Positions 8,002 to 15,421 of a DNA stretch of 25,452 nt are shown here, piece by piece. Under the pieces are notes generated by a model. It ran no database searches and was not told the DNA's origin. It saw only the letters and a program-made list of their open reading frames with translations. The stretch is from a virus: the IMG/VR virus record IMGVR_UViG_3300031703_000049, positions 1-25,452 of that record, one strand, 5' to 3'. Positions within the stretch are counted from its first letter, which is position 1, and every line of letters begins with the position of its first letter. A program made the position numbers and the translations under genes.

Positions 8002-8010
8002 TATAAATAC
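8002..8010 (+). promoter_or_regulatory. T4-type late promoter upstream of uvsY operon
   Basis: TATAAATAC is an exact match to the T4 late box TATAAATA, 10 nt after the uvsX stop. The predicted start is near 8015. It implies late expression of the downstream gene at 8073 and uvsY. Confidence 0.72.
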
Positions 8011-8011
8011 A

Positions 8012-8037
8012 ATACTCTTGTCAGGCGGCGAGAGTAT
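8012..8037 (+). repeat. Inverted repeat downstream of the 8002 late promoter
   Basis: ATACTCT (8012-8018) and AGAGTAT (8031-8037) pair perfectly around a GC-rich 12-nt loop. No U-tract follows directly (AACTTTTAAT), so it is at most a weak terminator. It mainly forms in transcripts arriving from uvsX. Confidence 0.5.
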
Positions 8038-8072
8038 AACTTTTAATACAAACATACGAGAGAGGGTGTGGA

Positions 8073-8300
8073 ATGGAATCAGAACAACTTTATGAACTAT
8101 GGGAAAATCTAATATCTTATGTACCCGCGAAAGACCGTTTAGAGGCAGGGGAAGTATTCATTAAGATGCTAGATGATTCTGGAATGAGTCCCGATGATAT
8201 TGAAATATTGATTCAAGGCGACAACACATTACAGGCGGCATTAGACATGTACTTTGATGAAGAAGACGACACTAACGATGATGAAGAAGACTGGGAATAA
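8073..8300 (+). CDS. Small acidic protein upstream of uvsY
   Basis: The 75-residue product is not recognised. It is predicted all-helical for residues 1-60 (ESEQLYELWENLISYVPAKDRLEAGEVFIKML), with an IPAK/VPAKDR-type motif I have seen in small phage proteins, and ends in a strongly acidic tail (residues 61-75, mostly Asp/Glu). The tail could mimic nucleic acid or bind a basic partner. The RBS is GAGAGG with the ATG about 6 nt on. Its TAA stop overlaps the ATG of uvsY (TAATG), so the two are translationally coupled and may act together. Confidence 0.6.
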   Translation: MESEQLYELWENLISYVPAKDRLEAGEVFIKMLDDSGMSPDDIEILIQGDNTLQAALDMYFDEEDDTNDDEEDWE

Positions 8301-8764
8301 TGAATTGGTATAGCAAAGTTACTAAAGACTGGAGTGAAATCCCAAACTGTATTCAATTCTTTGAAAGCGAATTATTGGATGCTAGAAAAGAAGTACACAT
8401 CAAAGGAAACATTGAAAAGAACGCCACATATCTACCTGCATATGTTGAATTGCGCTTCGGACAATTACAAGAAATAGAAGCAATTTTAGAACACTTGAAT
8501 ATTCAGTTACGCAAAAAGCGAAGTGAGTATTTACGAAAGTATCTAGAGAATTACAACAAAGTGTTAAGTAGCCGAGATGCGGAAAAATACGCAGACGGTG
8601 AAGATGAAATTGTTGGAGTTGGCGAACTAATAAATGAAGTAGCACTTGTGAGAAATCAATACCTAGGAATAACAAAGGGTTTTGAAATAAAACATTTCCA
8701 ACTGTCAAACATTATTAAGTTAAGAGTAGCAGGCATGGAAGATTCAGAAATTAACACATATTAG
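8300..8764 (+). CDS. uvsY: UvsY, recombination mediator
   Basis: The 154-residue protein loads UvsX on gp32-covered ssDNA. Diagnostic segments are ATYLPAYVELRFGQLQEIEA (42-61), LRKKRSEYLRKYLENYN (67-85), SSRDAEKYADGEDEIV (89-104) and a C-terminal GFEIKHFQLSNIIKLR (127-142), matching UvsY from T4-like phages. The family is small and helical and works as a hexamer; T4 UvsY has 137 residues. The start overlaps the preceding stop, with GGGA upstream. Its separate late promoter could keep mediator supply up in the phase of recombination-dependent replication. Confidence 0.9.
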   Translation: MNWYSKVTKDWSEIPNCIQFFESELLDARKEVHIKGNIEKNATYLPAYVELRFGQLQEIEAILEHLNIQLRKKRSEYLRKYLENYNKVLSSRDAEKYADGEDEIVGVGELINEVALVRNQYLGITKGFEIKHFQLSNIIKLRVAGMEDSEINTY

Positions 8765-8773
8765 GAAATGAAT

Positions 8774-11068
8774 ATGACAGACATACAAGTAGTTAAAAGA
8801 GACGGAGAAAAAGAGAATCTTGATTTAGAGAAAATGCACAAAGTAGTCTTTGCGGCATGTCACGACATAAATGGCGTTTCAGTTAGCGAACTTGAACTAA
8901 AGTCACATATTCAATTCTACGATGGTATTACGAGTACAGAAATTCAAGAAACATTAATCAAGGCAGCATCAGAACTAATTAACGAGCATACTCCGAACTA
9001 TCAATGGGTTGCTGGAAACTTGATTAATTATCATATTAGAAAAGAAGTATATGGCACATTTACCCCATGGCATGTATCTGAGTTAGTCAGTCAGAACGTT
9101 GCATCTGGATTCTATGACGAATCATTATTAACAGATTACACCGCAGAAGAATGGGACAAGATTAACGGATTCATTAGGCACGATAGAGATTTCGATATTA
9201 CTTATGTTGGAATGGAACAATTTCGTGGAAAATATTTAGTACAGAACAGAGTTGAAAAGCGCCTTTACGAAACGCCACAAATGGCATATGTATTGATTGC
9301 GGCTACGTTGTTTAGTCAGTACGCAAAAGAAGAAAGATTAAAATGGGTTAAAGATTATTACGATGCTATCAGTACTTTTGATATCTCTTTGCCTACGCCA
9401 GTTATGGCAGGAGTACGTACTCCACAACGTCAGTTCAGTAGTTGTGTATTAATTGAAACAGATGATTCATTAGACTCTATTAATGCGACAACTAGTGCAA
9501 TTGTGAAATACGTGTCTCAGAAAGCAGGTATCGGCATTGGAGCGGGTAGTATACGTGCTATTAACTCCCCTATTAGAAACGGCGATGCAAGTCATACTGG
9601 AGTGATACCATTTTACAGGTTATTCCAAACAGCAGTGAAGTCTTGCTCACAGGGTGGTGTACGCGGTGGTGCCGCAACCTTATACTACCCTATCTGGCAT
9701 TATGAAGTAGAAGATTTGTTGGTTCTAAAGAATAACAAAGGAACTGAAGACAATCGTGTTCGTCACATGGATTATGGTGTACAGTTCAATAAACTAATGT
9801 ACGAACGTCTAATGACTGGTGGCGATATTACATTGTTCTCACCAGCAGATGTTCCTGGTTTGTATGATTCGTTTTTTGCTGACCAAGACAAGTTTAAAAA
9901 ATTATACGAGAAAGCAGAAAAGACTGCTAGTATCAGAAAGAGAAGTGTTCCCGCAATTGAATTGTTCAGTTCTTTTATGAACGAACGCAAGAACACTGGC
10001 AGAATCTATCTAATGAACGTTGACCATGCAAATGATCATAGTTCGTTTATAACAGAAAAAGCACCAATCAAGCAATCTAATTTATGTTGTGAGATTAACT
10101 TGCCTACTAAACCATTAAAGCATATCTTTGATGAAGAGGCAGAAATTGCGTTGTGTACTTTGAGCGCAATCAACTGGGGCAACATTAAATCACCAGCAGA
10201 CTTCAAGAAGCCATGTGAATTAGCAGTAAGAGGATTAGATGCGTTATTAGATTATCAACGATATCCAATTCTAGCGGCTGAATTAGCAACGAATAATCGT
10301 AGACCACTTGGAGTTGGTATTATCAACTTCGCATATTGGTTAGCAAAGAACGACACTAATTACACTAATACCGACTTAGAATTAGTTGATGAATGGGCAG
10401 AAGCATGGTCATACTATCTCATTAAGGCATCAAACACATTAGCCAAAGAAAAGGGCGCATGTCCGAAGTCAGATGAAACAAAGTATGGACATGGTATTGT
10501 ACCGATTGATACTCGTAAGAAAGAGATTGACGAACTTGTTCCTCATGTTGAGAGAATGGATTGGACATCATTACGAGCGGACCTTAAAGAATACGGAGTT
10601 CGTAACTCTACTCTAATGGCTCTTATGCCTGCTGAAACATCAGCACAGATAAGTAATAGTACGAACGGCATTGAGCCACCAAGAAGTTTCATTTCGATCA
10701 AACAATCGAAACATGGTGTATTGAAGCAAGTTATTCCCGGCATCCATAGATTGAAAAACAAGTATGAACTTCTTTGGGATCAAGAATCTCCAGAAGGATA
10801 CTTAAAGATTGTATCAGTATTACAGAAATATATTGACCAAGGTATCTCAGTGAACACAAGTTATAATCCTGTGTTCTTTGAAGATGAAAAGATACCAATG
10901 AGTGTTATGTTGCAACATCTTATTATGTTTTATAAGTATGGCGGAAAGCAGTTATACTACTTTAACACATTCGATGGCCAAGGTGAAATTGATGTAGACA
11001 AATTAAATGGTGTAGAATTAGCACCGGGTTTATTAGATGATGAAGATTGTGATAGTTGTACTATCTAA
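8774..11068 (+). CDS. nrdA: Ribonucleotide reductase class Ia, large subunit NrdA
   Basis: NrdA reduces NDPs to dNDPs with NrdB and supplies dNTPs for phage DNA. The ATG at 8774 (764 residues) is preferred over the in-frame ATG at 8768, because AGGAA at 8763-8767 is 6 nt from the former and abuts the latter. An ATP-cone lies at the N-terminus (IQVVKRDGEKENL). Counting from 8774, the active-site cysteines are C224 (QFSSCVLIE) and C461 (ALCTLSAIN), and the thiyl-radical triad is N436/C438/E440 in SNLCCEINLP. The C-terminal DCDSCTI carries the shuttle CxxC. Length matches E. coli NrdA (761). It is followed directly by nrdB. An extra Cys (439) replaces the Leu found in E. coli. Confidence 0.96.
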   Translation: MTDIQVVKRDGEKENLDLEKMHKVVFAACHDINGVSVSELELKSHIQFYDGITSTEIQETLIKAASELINEHTPNYQWVAGNLINYHIRKEVYGTFTPWHVSELVSQNVASGFYDESLLTDYTAEEWDKINGFIRHDRDFDITYVGMEQFRGKYLVQNRVEKRLYETPQMAYVLIAATLFSQYAKEERLKWVKDYYDAISTFDISLPTPVMAGVRTPQRQFSSCVLIETDDSLDSINATTSAIVKYVSQKAGIGIGAGSIRAINSPIRNGDASHTGVIPFYRLFQTAVKSCSQGGVRGGAATLYYPIWHYEVEDLLVLKNNKGTEDNRVRHMDYGVQFNKLMYERLMTGGDITLFSPADVPGLYDSFFADQDKFKKLYEKAEKTASIRKRSVPAIELFSSFMNERKNTGRIYLMNVDHANDHSSFITEKAPIKQSNLCCEINLPTKPLKHIFDEEAEIALCTLSAINWGNIKSPADFKKPCELAVRGLDALLDYQRYPILAAELATNNRRPLGVGIINFAYWLAKNDTNYTNTDLELVDEWAEAWSYYLIKASNTLAKEKGACPKSDETKYGHGIVPIDTRKKEIDELVPHVERMDWTSLRADLKEYGVRNSTLMALMPAETSAQISNSTNGIEPPRSFISIKQSKHGVLKQVIPGIHRLKNKYELLWDQESPEGYLKIVSVLQKYIDQGISVNTSYNPVFFEDEKIPMSVMLQHLIMFYKYGGKQLYYFNTFDGQGEIDVDKLNGVELAPGLLDDEDCDSCTI

Positions 11069-11085
11069 CAAGGAAAACAAAATAA

Positions 11086-12216
11086 ATGGCTATTTTTAAT
11101 ATAGAGAATAAAACTGACCATACACACGCCCAAGCGTTCTTAGACAAGAACGGTAGGGCAGCATTACAGCGATACGATGTATTGAAGTATAAACAGTTTG
11201 ATAAGTTGACTGATAAGCAATTGGGCTTCTTTTGGCGTCCTGAAGAAATTGATGTTTCGAAAGATTCCAATGATTTCAAGAACTTAACTGTACACGAACA
11301 GCATATCTTTACATCAAATCTAAAACGACAAATCTTATTAGATTCAGTACAAGGTAGGGCGCCAGCAGAAGCATTCGGCCCTTTGATTTCTATTCCAGAA
11401 TTAGAAGCATGGACGACAGCATGGACTTTCAGTGAAACAATTCACTCGCGTTCATATACACATATTATTCGTAATGTGTATGCTAATCCAAGTGTTATAT
11501 TTGACGAAATGCTCGAAGTTAAAGAGATTATTGATTGTGCTTCAGATATCACAGAGTGCTACGAAGAGTTACATAAGGCTTCTTTATATTATCAATTGTT
11601 AGGAGAAGGTACTCATACTGTTAATCGTAAGAGAGTAGAAGTTGATTTGTATGAACTTAAAAAGTTATTATACAAGACTCTTATGAGTGTAAACATCCTA
11701 GAAGGCGTAAGATTCTACGTATCATTTGCATGTTCATGGGCATTTGCTGAACTTAAAAAGATGGAAGGCAATGCTAAGATTATAAAATTAATCGCACGAG
11801 ATGAAAATTTACACCTAGCATTCACTCAGTCTTTGTTGAAGATTTTACCAAAAGATGACCCAGATTATATTTCAATTGCGAAAGAAACAGAAGAAGAATG
11901 TATTCAAATGTTTGTTGATGCAGTTAAGCAAGAGAAAGAATGGGCAAGTTATTTGTTCAAAGACGGCTCTATGATTGGTCTTAACGCAGAATTATTACAT
12001 CAATATATTGAATGGATATGTTGTAAGCGTATGCTTGCCATCAATCTAAAATGTCCATTTGCGGTCCCACAATCAAATCCATTGCCATGGACACAAAAGT
12101 GGATTGCTGGTGGAGATGTTCAAGTAGCACCACAAGAAACAGAAATAACATCTTATATCACCGGTGGTGTAAAACAAGATGTATCAACCTCAAGTTTTGG
12201 CGGAATGACATTATGA
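11086..12216 (+). CDS. nrdB: Ribonucleotide reductase class Ia, small subunit NrdB
   Basis: The 376-residue subunit houses the di-iron centre and tyrosyl radical. Ligands align with E. coli R2: D86 (LLDSVQG), E117 and H120 (FSETIHSRSYTHI), E206 (NILEGVRF), E240 and H243 (ARDENLHLAF). The radical Tyr is Y124. AAGGA lies upstream of the ATG at 11086, 17 nt after nrdA. The C-terminus (STSSFGGMTL) would be the tail that docks in NrdA. The stop overlaps the next ATG (ATGA). No glutaredoxin or thioredoxin gene is seen in this window. Confidence 0.96.
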   Translation: MAIFNIENKTDHTHAQAFLDKNGRAALQRYDVLKYKQFDKLTDKQLGFFWRPEEIDVSKDSNDFKNLTVHEQHIFTSNLKRQILLDSVQGRAPAEAFGPLISIPELEAWTTAWTFSETIHSRSYTHIIRNVYANPSVIFDEMLEVKEIIDCASDITECYEELHKASLYYQLLGEGTHTVNRKRVEVDLYELKKLLYKTLMSVNILEGVRFYVSFACSWAFAELKKMEGNAKIIKLIARDENLHLAFTQSLLKILPKDDPDYISIAKETEEECIQMFVDAVKQEKEWASYLFKDGSMIGLNAELLHQYIEWICCKRMLAINLKCPFAVPQSNPLPWTQKWIAGGDVQVAPQETEITSYITGGVKQDVSTSSFGGMTL

Positions 12217-12458
12217 TGCAATTAGATAAAATTGGTACAATAGAGTATGAAGTGAAAGATTTCGTGGCATTGGTTCCTCATAATGATGCTAATTTTTGTT
12301 TGGTTCCTAGAACTGTTGACCAAAAGAATATCTTAAAATTACAAAAGATTATGATGGATATTGGCAATGCTAATGTAAAAAATGGCACATGTGAAAAATA
12401 TAGGACAGTAATGACATTTGTAGATGATTATCCATTAGTAGAATTGTATACTGAATAA
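12213..12458 (+). CDS. Small protein after nrdB, unknown
   Basis: 81 residues from the ATG at 12213, which overlaps the nrdB TGA as ATGA; a second ATG follows at 12216. The frame is open further upstream, but that part is nrdB read out of frame. Composition is ordinary, with beta-like stretches (IGTIEYEVKDFVALVPH, TVMTFVDDYPLVELY). No family recognised. Overlaps at both ends (ATGA, TAATG) indicate a translated operon member downstream of the reductase genes. Confidence 0.65.
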   Translation: MMQLDKIGTIEYEVKDFVALVPHNDANFCLVPRTVDQKNILKLQKIMMDIGNANVKNGTCEKYRTVMTFVDDYPLVELYTE

Positions 12459-12748
12459 TGCGTTATATTATAGAAGACGGCGAAGTACATTGTATTAGAA
12501 AATTTGTATTACATGAATTTGATGGTACTGACCAAACATACACTAAAGATTATACAGAGGATTACGCAGAAAATAACTTAGTCAGTTGGTTAAACGAAAC
12601 AGAAGGTCATAGAGAATGGATAGATCGATACGCTAGAGACTTATCTATCCAGAAGCAATACAGGCCTATAGATGACGAACATTGTTACATTGTCTCGGTA
12701 GATCTGACTGAATCAAGATACGCAGAGTATCTTTTAATTTTTAAGTAA
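12458..12748 (+). CDS. Small hypothetical protein
   Basis: The 96-residue product is not recognised. Its ATG overlaps the previous TAA (TAATG). It is acidic overall and aromatic-rich (DQTYTKDYTEDYAENN, SRYAEYLLIFK), looks soluble and shows no catalytic motif. It is probably co-transcribed with nrdAB and the fusion gene that starts 10 nt downstream. Confidence 0.65.
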   Translation: MRYIIEDGEVHCIRKFVLHEFDGTDQTYTKDYTEDYAENNLVSWLNETEGHREWIDRYARDLSIQKQYRPIDDEHCYIVSVDLTESRYAEYLLIFK

Positions 12749-12758
12749 AGAGAAAATA

Positions 12759-13541
12759 ATGCATATAAAGAAAACAATCGTAATGGTAACAGGTGGTTTT
12801 GATCCATTGCATAGTGGACATATTGCTTATTTCAAAGCAGCCAAAGAATTAGGTGATATTCTCATAGTCGGTTTAAACTCCGATGAATGGTTAGAACGCA
12901 AAAAGGGTCAAGCGTTTATGTCATGGAATGAACGACTTTGTATAGTTAATAATCTATCAATGGTAGATGAAGTGTTCACATTCATGGACGATGATGATAC
13001 TGCTATAAACTTTATAAAACAAGTAAGAGCGCATTATCCTACTGATAAATTAGTCTTTGCTAACGGCGGAGATAGAACAAATGAGAATGTACCAGAAATG
13101 GTATTCGATGATGTCGAGTTTGTATTCGGTGTCGGTGGAGAGAATAAGAAAAACTCTAGCAGTTGGATATTAGACGAGTGGAAAGCACCCAAGACACATC
13201 GTGATTGGGGATATTATCGAATCTTACACGAAGATGGAATCACTACTAAAGTAAAAGAACTAACAGTTGAACCTGGCGAATCATTAAGTCTTCAGTATCA
13301 TTATGATAGACACGAGTATTGGCAGGTAACTTCGGGTGTTGCTACGTGTGAAATAGACGGTATAAGACATACACTGCATGTTGGAGAATCGATAGTTATT
13401 CCAACGACAGCGTGGCACAAGTTAAGTAATAATGGTCCCTTGCCATTACGTATCGTAGAGATTCAATCAGGAACGCGATGCGTAGAAGAAGATATTGTAA
13501 GAGCAGAATCTTGGTCAACCCAAGATATTGGTGATATTTAA
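12759..13541 (+). CDS. Nucleotidyltransferase-cupin fusion (sugar-phosphate metabolism)
   Basis: Two domains are fused in 260 residues. Residues 6-141 are a cytidylyltransferase-type (RfaE2/TagD-like) domain: GGFDPLHSGH (12-21) has the HxGH nucleotide-binding motif, VGLNSDEWLERKKG follows at 37-50, and KNSSSWI (131-137) fits the C-terminal (I/N)SS(S/T) loop. Residues 148-248 resemble the cupin half of type II mannose-6-phosphate isomerase/GDP-mannose pyrophosphorylase: RDWGYYRIL, SLQYHYDRHEYWQVTSG (177-193) and IPTTAWHKLSN (214-224). Likely metal ligands are H181, E186 and H220, with D183 where His is usual. The combination suggests activation and isomerisation of a sugar phosphate, for example in surface-glycan chemistry. 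Substrate is unknown. AGAGAAAATA precedes the ATG. Confidence 0.78.
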   Translation: MHIKKTIVMVTGGFDPLHSGHIAYFKAAKELGDILIVGLNSDEWLERKKGQAFMSWNERLCIVNNLSMVDEVFTFMDDDDTAINFIKQVRAHYPTDKLVFANGGDRTNENVPEMVFDDVEFVFGVGGENKKNSSSWILDEWKAPKTHRDWGYYRILHEDGITTKVKELTVEPGESLSLQYHYDRHEYWQVTSGVATCEIDGIRHTLHVGESIVIPTTAWHKLSNNGPLPLRIVEIQSGTRCVEEDIVRAESWSTQDIGDI

Positions 13542-13561
13542 AATAACTATAAGGAAATACT

Positions 13562-13744
13562 ATGAATCTATTAAGTTTAACAGAGAGCGAAATAAATCAA
13601 TTAATCCAATCTTTAAAAATCAATCCAAATATTGAAGAAGATGATAAGTCCCCTACTTTGATTTGGCTCACGGAACAACTAACAGAGCAACAAGTTGGTG
13701 GAGCCTGGAAGCGTAGACTAAGAGAGAAAGGTCACGTTATTTAA
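13562..13744 (+). CDS. Small hypothetical protein (60 aa)
   Basis: Begins with a strong RBS (AAGGAAATACT-ATG). The N-terminal half is a helix (LTESEINQLIQSLKI), followed by an acidic linker and a basic end (GGAWKRRLREKGHVI). No family recognised. It lies 20 nt after the fusion gene and 3 nt before the secreted protein gene, so it is part of the same transcription unit. Confidence 0.6.
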   Translation: MNLLSLTESEINQLIQSLKINPNIEEDDKSPTLIWLTEQLTEQQVGGAWKRRLREKGHVI

Positions 13745-13747
13745 TTT

Positions 13748-14143
13748 ATGTTCACCGAATTAAAAAATGTAATCTACGCAGTTCTTATAACTTCGATATT
13801 TATATTTATATTTGTAAAGTCAGTAGAAGCATCTCCACACGAGATACCTATTTCCGATGTAATTACTTTACCAGATGAATTATTAGACAAAGCAATGGCA
13901 GTAATGGTCCTAGGAGGAATTGACTATTATGTAGATAAGTGTACTGAATTGACCCCACGTGGTATTGAGTATAGAGACACCATTATTTCGTATCACGAAA
14001 TCAACGCAGAGTTGTTACCTATCAATCCGGGATACATCAAAGGAGCATTATCAGTTTCAATATACAATTGTGATGAAATGTACGAGTTAGTGACAACATT
14101 AGAAGATAGTGAAATTGTATTAAAACCAGAGAAAATTAGTTGA
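13748..14143 (+). CDS. Putative exported protein with signal peptide
   Basis: Residues 1-28 look like a signal peptide: one Lys, a hydrophobic core (VIYAVLITSIFIFIF, 8-22), then VEA before S29, which fits signal peptidase I. The mature part of about 103 residues has two Cys (C65, C108) that could form a disulfide in the periplasm. No family recognised. No clear RBS lies in the 3-nt gap after the previous stop, so translation probably depends on coupling. Its TGA stop is embedded in the -35 box of the next promoter. An envelope or superinfection-exclusion role is possible from topology but unproved. It could instead be a membrane-anchored protein. Confidence 0.6.
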   Translation: MFTELKNVIYAVLITSIFIFIFVKSVEASPHEIPISDVITLPDELLDKAMAVMVLGGIDYYVDKCTELTPRGIEYRDTIISYHEINAELLPINPGYIKGALSVSIYNCDEMYELVTTLEDSEIVLKPEKIS

Positions 14144-14168
14144 CATCGGCATTTTATTGTGTTATACT
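14140..14168 (+). promoter_or_regulatory. Sigma70-type promoter, extended -10
   Basis: TTGACA (14140-14145), 17-bp spacer, TATACT (14163-14168) with TG at 14160-14161. The -35 contains the TGA stop of the preceding gene. The predicted +1 near 14175 gives a 15-nt leader with AAGGAG for the ATG at 14190. Confidence 0.82.
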
Positions 14169-14189
14169 ATTTAAAAAGGAGATAGCGAT

Positions 14190-14318
14190 ATGTTAGGATT
14201 TAATAAAGTATGGAAGTTTCACACAGATTTTATTCGAAATCGTCCCGTCTTTAGTGCTTATGTGGCTTGGACTGAAGGTGTAGTAATGGGCGTTTTATTA
14301 ATGTATTTTTTAAAGTAG
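14190..14318 (+). CDS. Small membrane protein (42 aa)
   Basis: This short ORF sits directly behind a strong promoter and an AAGGAG RBS (14175-14180). Residues 1-28 are basic and aromatic (KVWKFHTDFIRNRPVF); residues 29-40 (EGVVMGVLLMYF) are hydrophobic, giving one possible short membrane helix ending in LK. It is the first gene of an early-type unit with the gene at 14329. Family unknown; small early membrane proteins of T4-like phages often act on the host envelope, but nothing here proves that. Confidence 0.62.
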   Translation: MLGFNKVWKFHTDFIRNRPVFSAYVAWTEGVVMGVLLMYFLK

Positions 14319-14328
14319 GAGAAGTAAA

Positions 14329-14616
14329 ATGGCATTTGATATGTTTAAACTACACAAGTTGTCTGACCATCTTGAGTCAGAAGCATTTGAACACGCTCAG
14401 TGGGCAATTCAATCATTCTATGAACTCGAACTAACCGAGAATGAATATGGTTATGAACAGGGCGTAGAAGAAGTTCTCAACGAAGAACAGATTAACGAGA
14501 TAGAAGCCTATGTGGCTAAATGGTGTGCACCAGACAAATGGCACGAACCATACACTATTTCTTGTCTCAATACTATCGTTGACCGATGGCACGAAGAGAA
14601 CGAAGATTATGATTAA
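14329..14616 (+). CDS. Small acidic protein, unknown
   Basis: 95 residues, strongly acidic and helical (LSDHLESEAFEHAQWAIQSFYELEL; EEVLNEEQINEIEAYVAKW). It has a good RBS (AGGAGAAGTAAA-ATG). Two Cys (residues 66 and 79) and several Trp/His lie in the C-terminal third. It follows the 42-aa gene by 10 nt and overlaps the next ORF. Not recognised. Confidence 0.62.
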   Translation: MAFDMFKLHKLSDHLESEAFEHAQWAIQSFYELELTENEYGYEQGVEEVLNEEQINEIEAYVAKWCAPDKWHEPYTISCLNTIVDRWHEENEDYD

Positions 14617-14818
14617 ATTTAAAGTTGGAACATTAATTGAACACAGAAAGAGTCATAAGATGGCGAAAATCACTGATTATTATCAGCCGCCTGACAGTTA
14701 CTCAATCTGTATAACGTACAGATATGTAGACTCAGACCAAGGTCGTACCATTATGGATACTTCTGAAGAACGATTTGAGCAAAACTGGGAAATTAAAGAT
14801 GTCGAAGCCACAACTTAA
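14609..14818 (+). CDS. Small hypothetical protein (69 aa)
   Basis: The ATG at 14609 overlaps the previous gene by 8 nt; the frame extends upstream, but that part is shadow sequence. The product (MIKFKVGTLIEHRKSHKMAKI...) looks like a small beta-barrel: a KVGTLIEHRKS..AKITDYY-type pattern, then CITYRYVDSDQGRTIMD. This is reminiscent of small SH3-like phage proteins, but no family can be named. Confidence 0.55.
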   Translation: MIKFKVGTLIEHRKSHKMAKITDYYQPPDSYSICITYRYVDSDQGRTIMDTSEERFEQNWEIKDVEATT

Positions 14819-15041
14819 AACTTTACTTGGTACCTATGATTTCGATAATGGGTACGGCGCATCGGTGATAATGAATGAAATATCATATGGTGGTAAAATG
14901 GGACTATACGAAATAGCAGTTTTACACGATGGCTACATATGTTATGACACAGATATCACAGATGATGTGCTTGGTTTTTTAACTAAATCTGCTGTTAATG
15001 ATATTTTAGAGAAGATATCGAATCTATCTCCCAAAACTTGA
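14799..15041 (+). CDS. Small hypothetical protein (80 aa)
   Basis: The ATG at 14799 is chosen over an upstream in-frame TTG at 14775, because GGGAA (14787-14791) sits about 8 nt before it. It overlaps the previous gene by 20 nt. The product (MSKPQLKTLLGTYDFDNGYGASVIMNE...) looks mixed beta/alpha and soluble, with YGASVIM and GLYEIAVLHDGYICYDT strands and a C-terminal helix. Its TGA stop lies inside the -35 of the next promoter. Confidence 0.58.
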   Translation: MSKPQLKTLLGTYDFDNGYGASVIMNEISYGGKMGLYEIAVLHDGYICYDTDITDDVLGFLTKSAVNDILEKISNLSPKT

Positions 15042-15065
15042 CAAATACATAAATAGTGTTATAAT
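15038..15065 (+). promoter_or_regulatory. Sigma70-type promoter, extended -10
   Basis: TTGACA (15038-15043), 16-bp spacer, TATAAT (15060-15065), with TG at 15057-15058. The -35 includes the TGA stop of the gene at 14799. The spacer contains CATAAATA (15048-15055), one base off the late box, so late use is possible too. Confidence 0.82.
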
Positions 15066-15098
15066 AGTAGTTAAGAGATAAAAAAGGAGTTAGTCGTT

Positions 15099-15179
15099 AT
15101 GTATGACCCATCAATGATTGAGATTTTAATTGGAAGTGCTATCGCAGTCGGAGTTTATTATCTTTACAATTCTGAATAG
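15099..15179 (+). CDS. Very small membrane protein (26 aa)
   Basis: The ORF follows a strong promoter and AAGGAG (15084-15089). The 26 residues are MYDPSMIEILIGSAIAVGVY and YLYNSE; almost all of residues 6-23 is hydrophobic, so it is essentially a single membrane helix. The next gene's RBS overlaps its stop (TAGGAG), supporting real translation. Family unknown. Confidence 0.58.
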   Translation: MYDPSMIEILIGSAIAVGVYYLYNSE

Positions 15180-15187
15180 GAGTTACT

Positions 15188-15364
15188 ATGGTAAAAATGA
15201 CACTAAGTACCAACACGAACGAATGGGTTGCTATTGGTCCCACGGACAAAGATTTCAACACTAAGTTTGCTTACACTATTAAAGAGATGAAGGACATGAA
15301 AGGGTCGATTGATCGTGGATTAGAAACCTTTATGAAGGCCCTCGCGATCGAAGGGTCAAAATAA
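15188..15364 (+). CDS. Small hypothetical protein (58 aa)
   Basis: Starts at ATG 15188 with AGGAG 7 nt upstream and ends just before a strong terminator, so it closes the small early unit. The product is soluble, with a beta-like start (TLSTNTNEWVAIGPTD) and a basic helical end (TIKEMKDMKGSIDRGLETFM). Not recognised. Confidence 0.6.
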   Translation: MVKMTLSTNTNEWVAIGPTDKDFNTKFAYTIKEMKDMKGSIDRGLETFMKALAIEGSK

Positions 15365-15396
15365 CAATAATTATAAATTTCTTTTATCTCACTTTG

Positions 15397-15421
15397 GTCC
15401 CCTATATGGGGACTTTTTTTT
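15397..15421 (+). terminator. Strong rho-independent terminator
   Basis: GTCCCC (15397-15402), loop TATAT, GGGGAC (15408-15413), then eight Ts (15414-15421). It ends the plus-strand early unit at the junction with the convergent minus-strand pair. Read from the minus strand it has no U-tract, so it is one-way. Confidence 0.92.

Noticed and set aside
12051-12212. Upstream extension of the small gene after nrdB
   Set aside because: This part is nrdB coding sequence read in another frame; the ATGA overlap at 12213 is the natural start.
13795-13812. TATAAATATAAATA on the minus strand
   Set aside because: It encodes the hydrophobic core of a signal peptide on the plus strand and no minus-strand gene follows.
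12458-15364. Recently acquired mobile island
   Set aside because: There are no integrase, transposase, homing endonuclease motifs, terminal repeats or visible composition change; small variable genes here are normal for T4-like phages.
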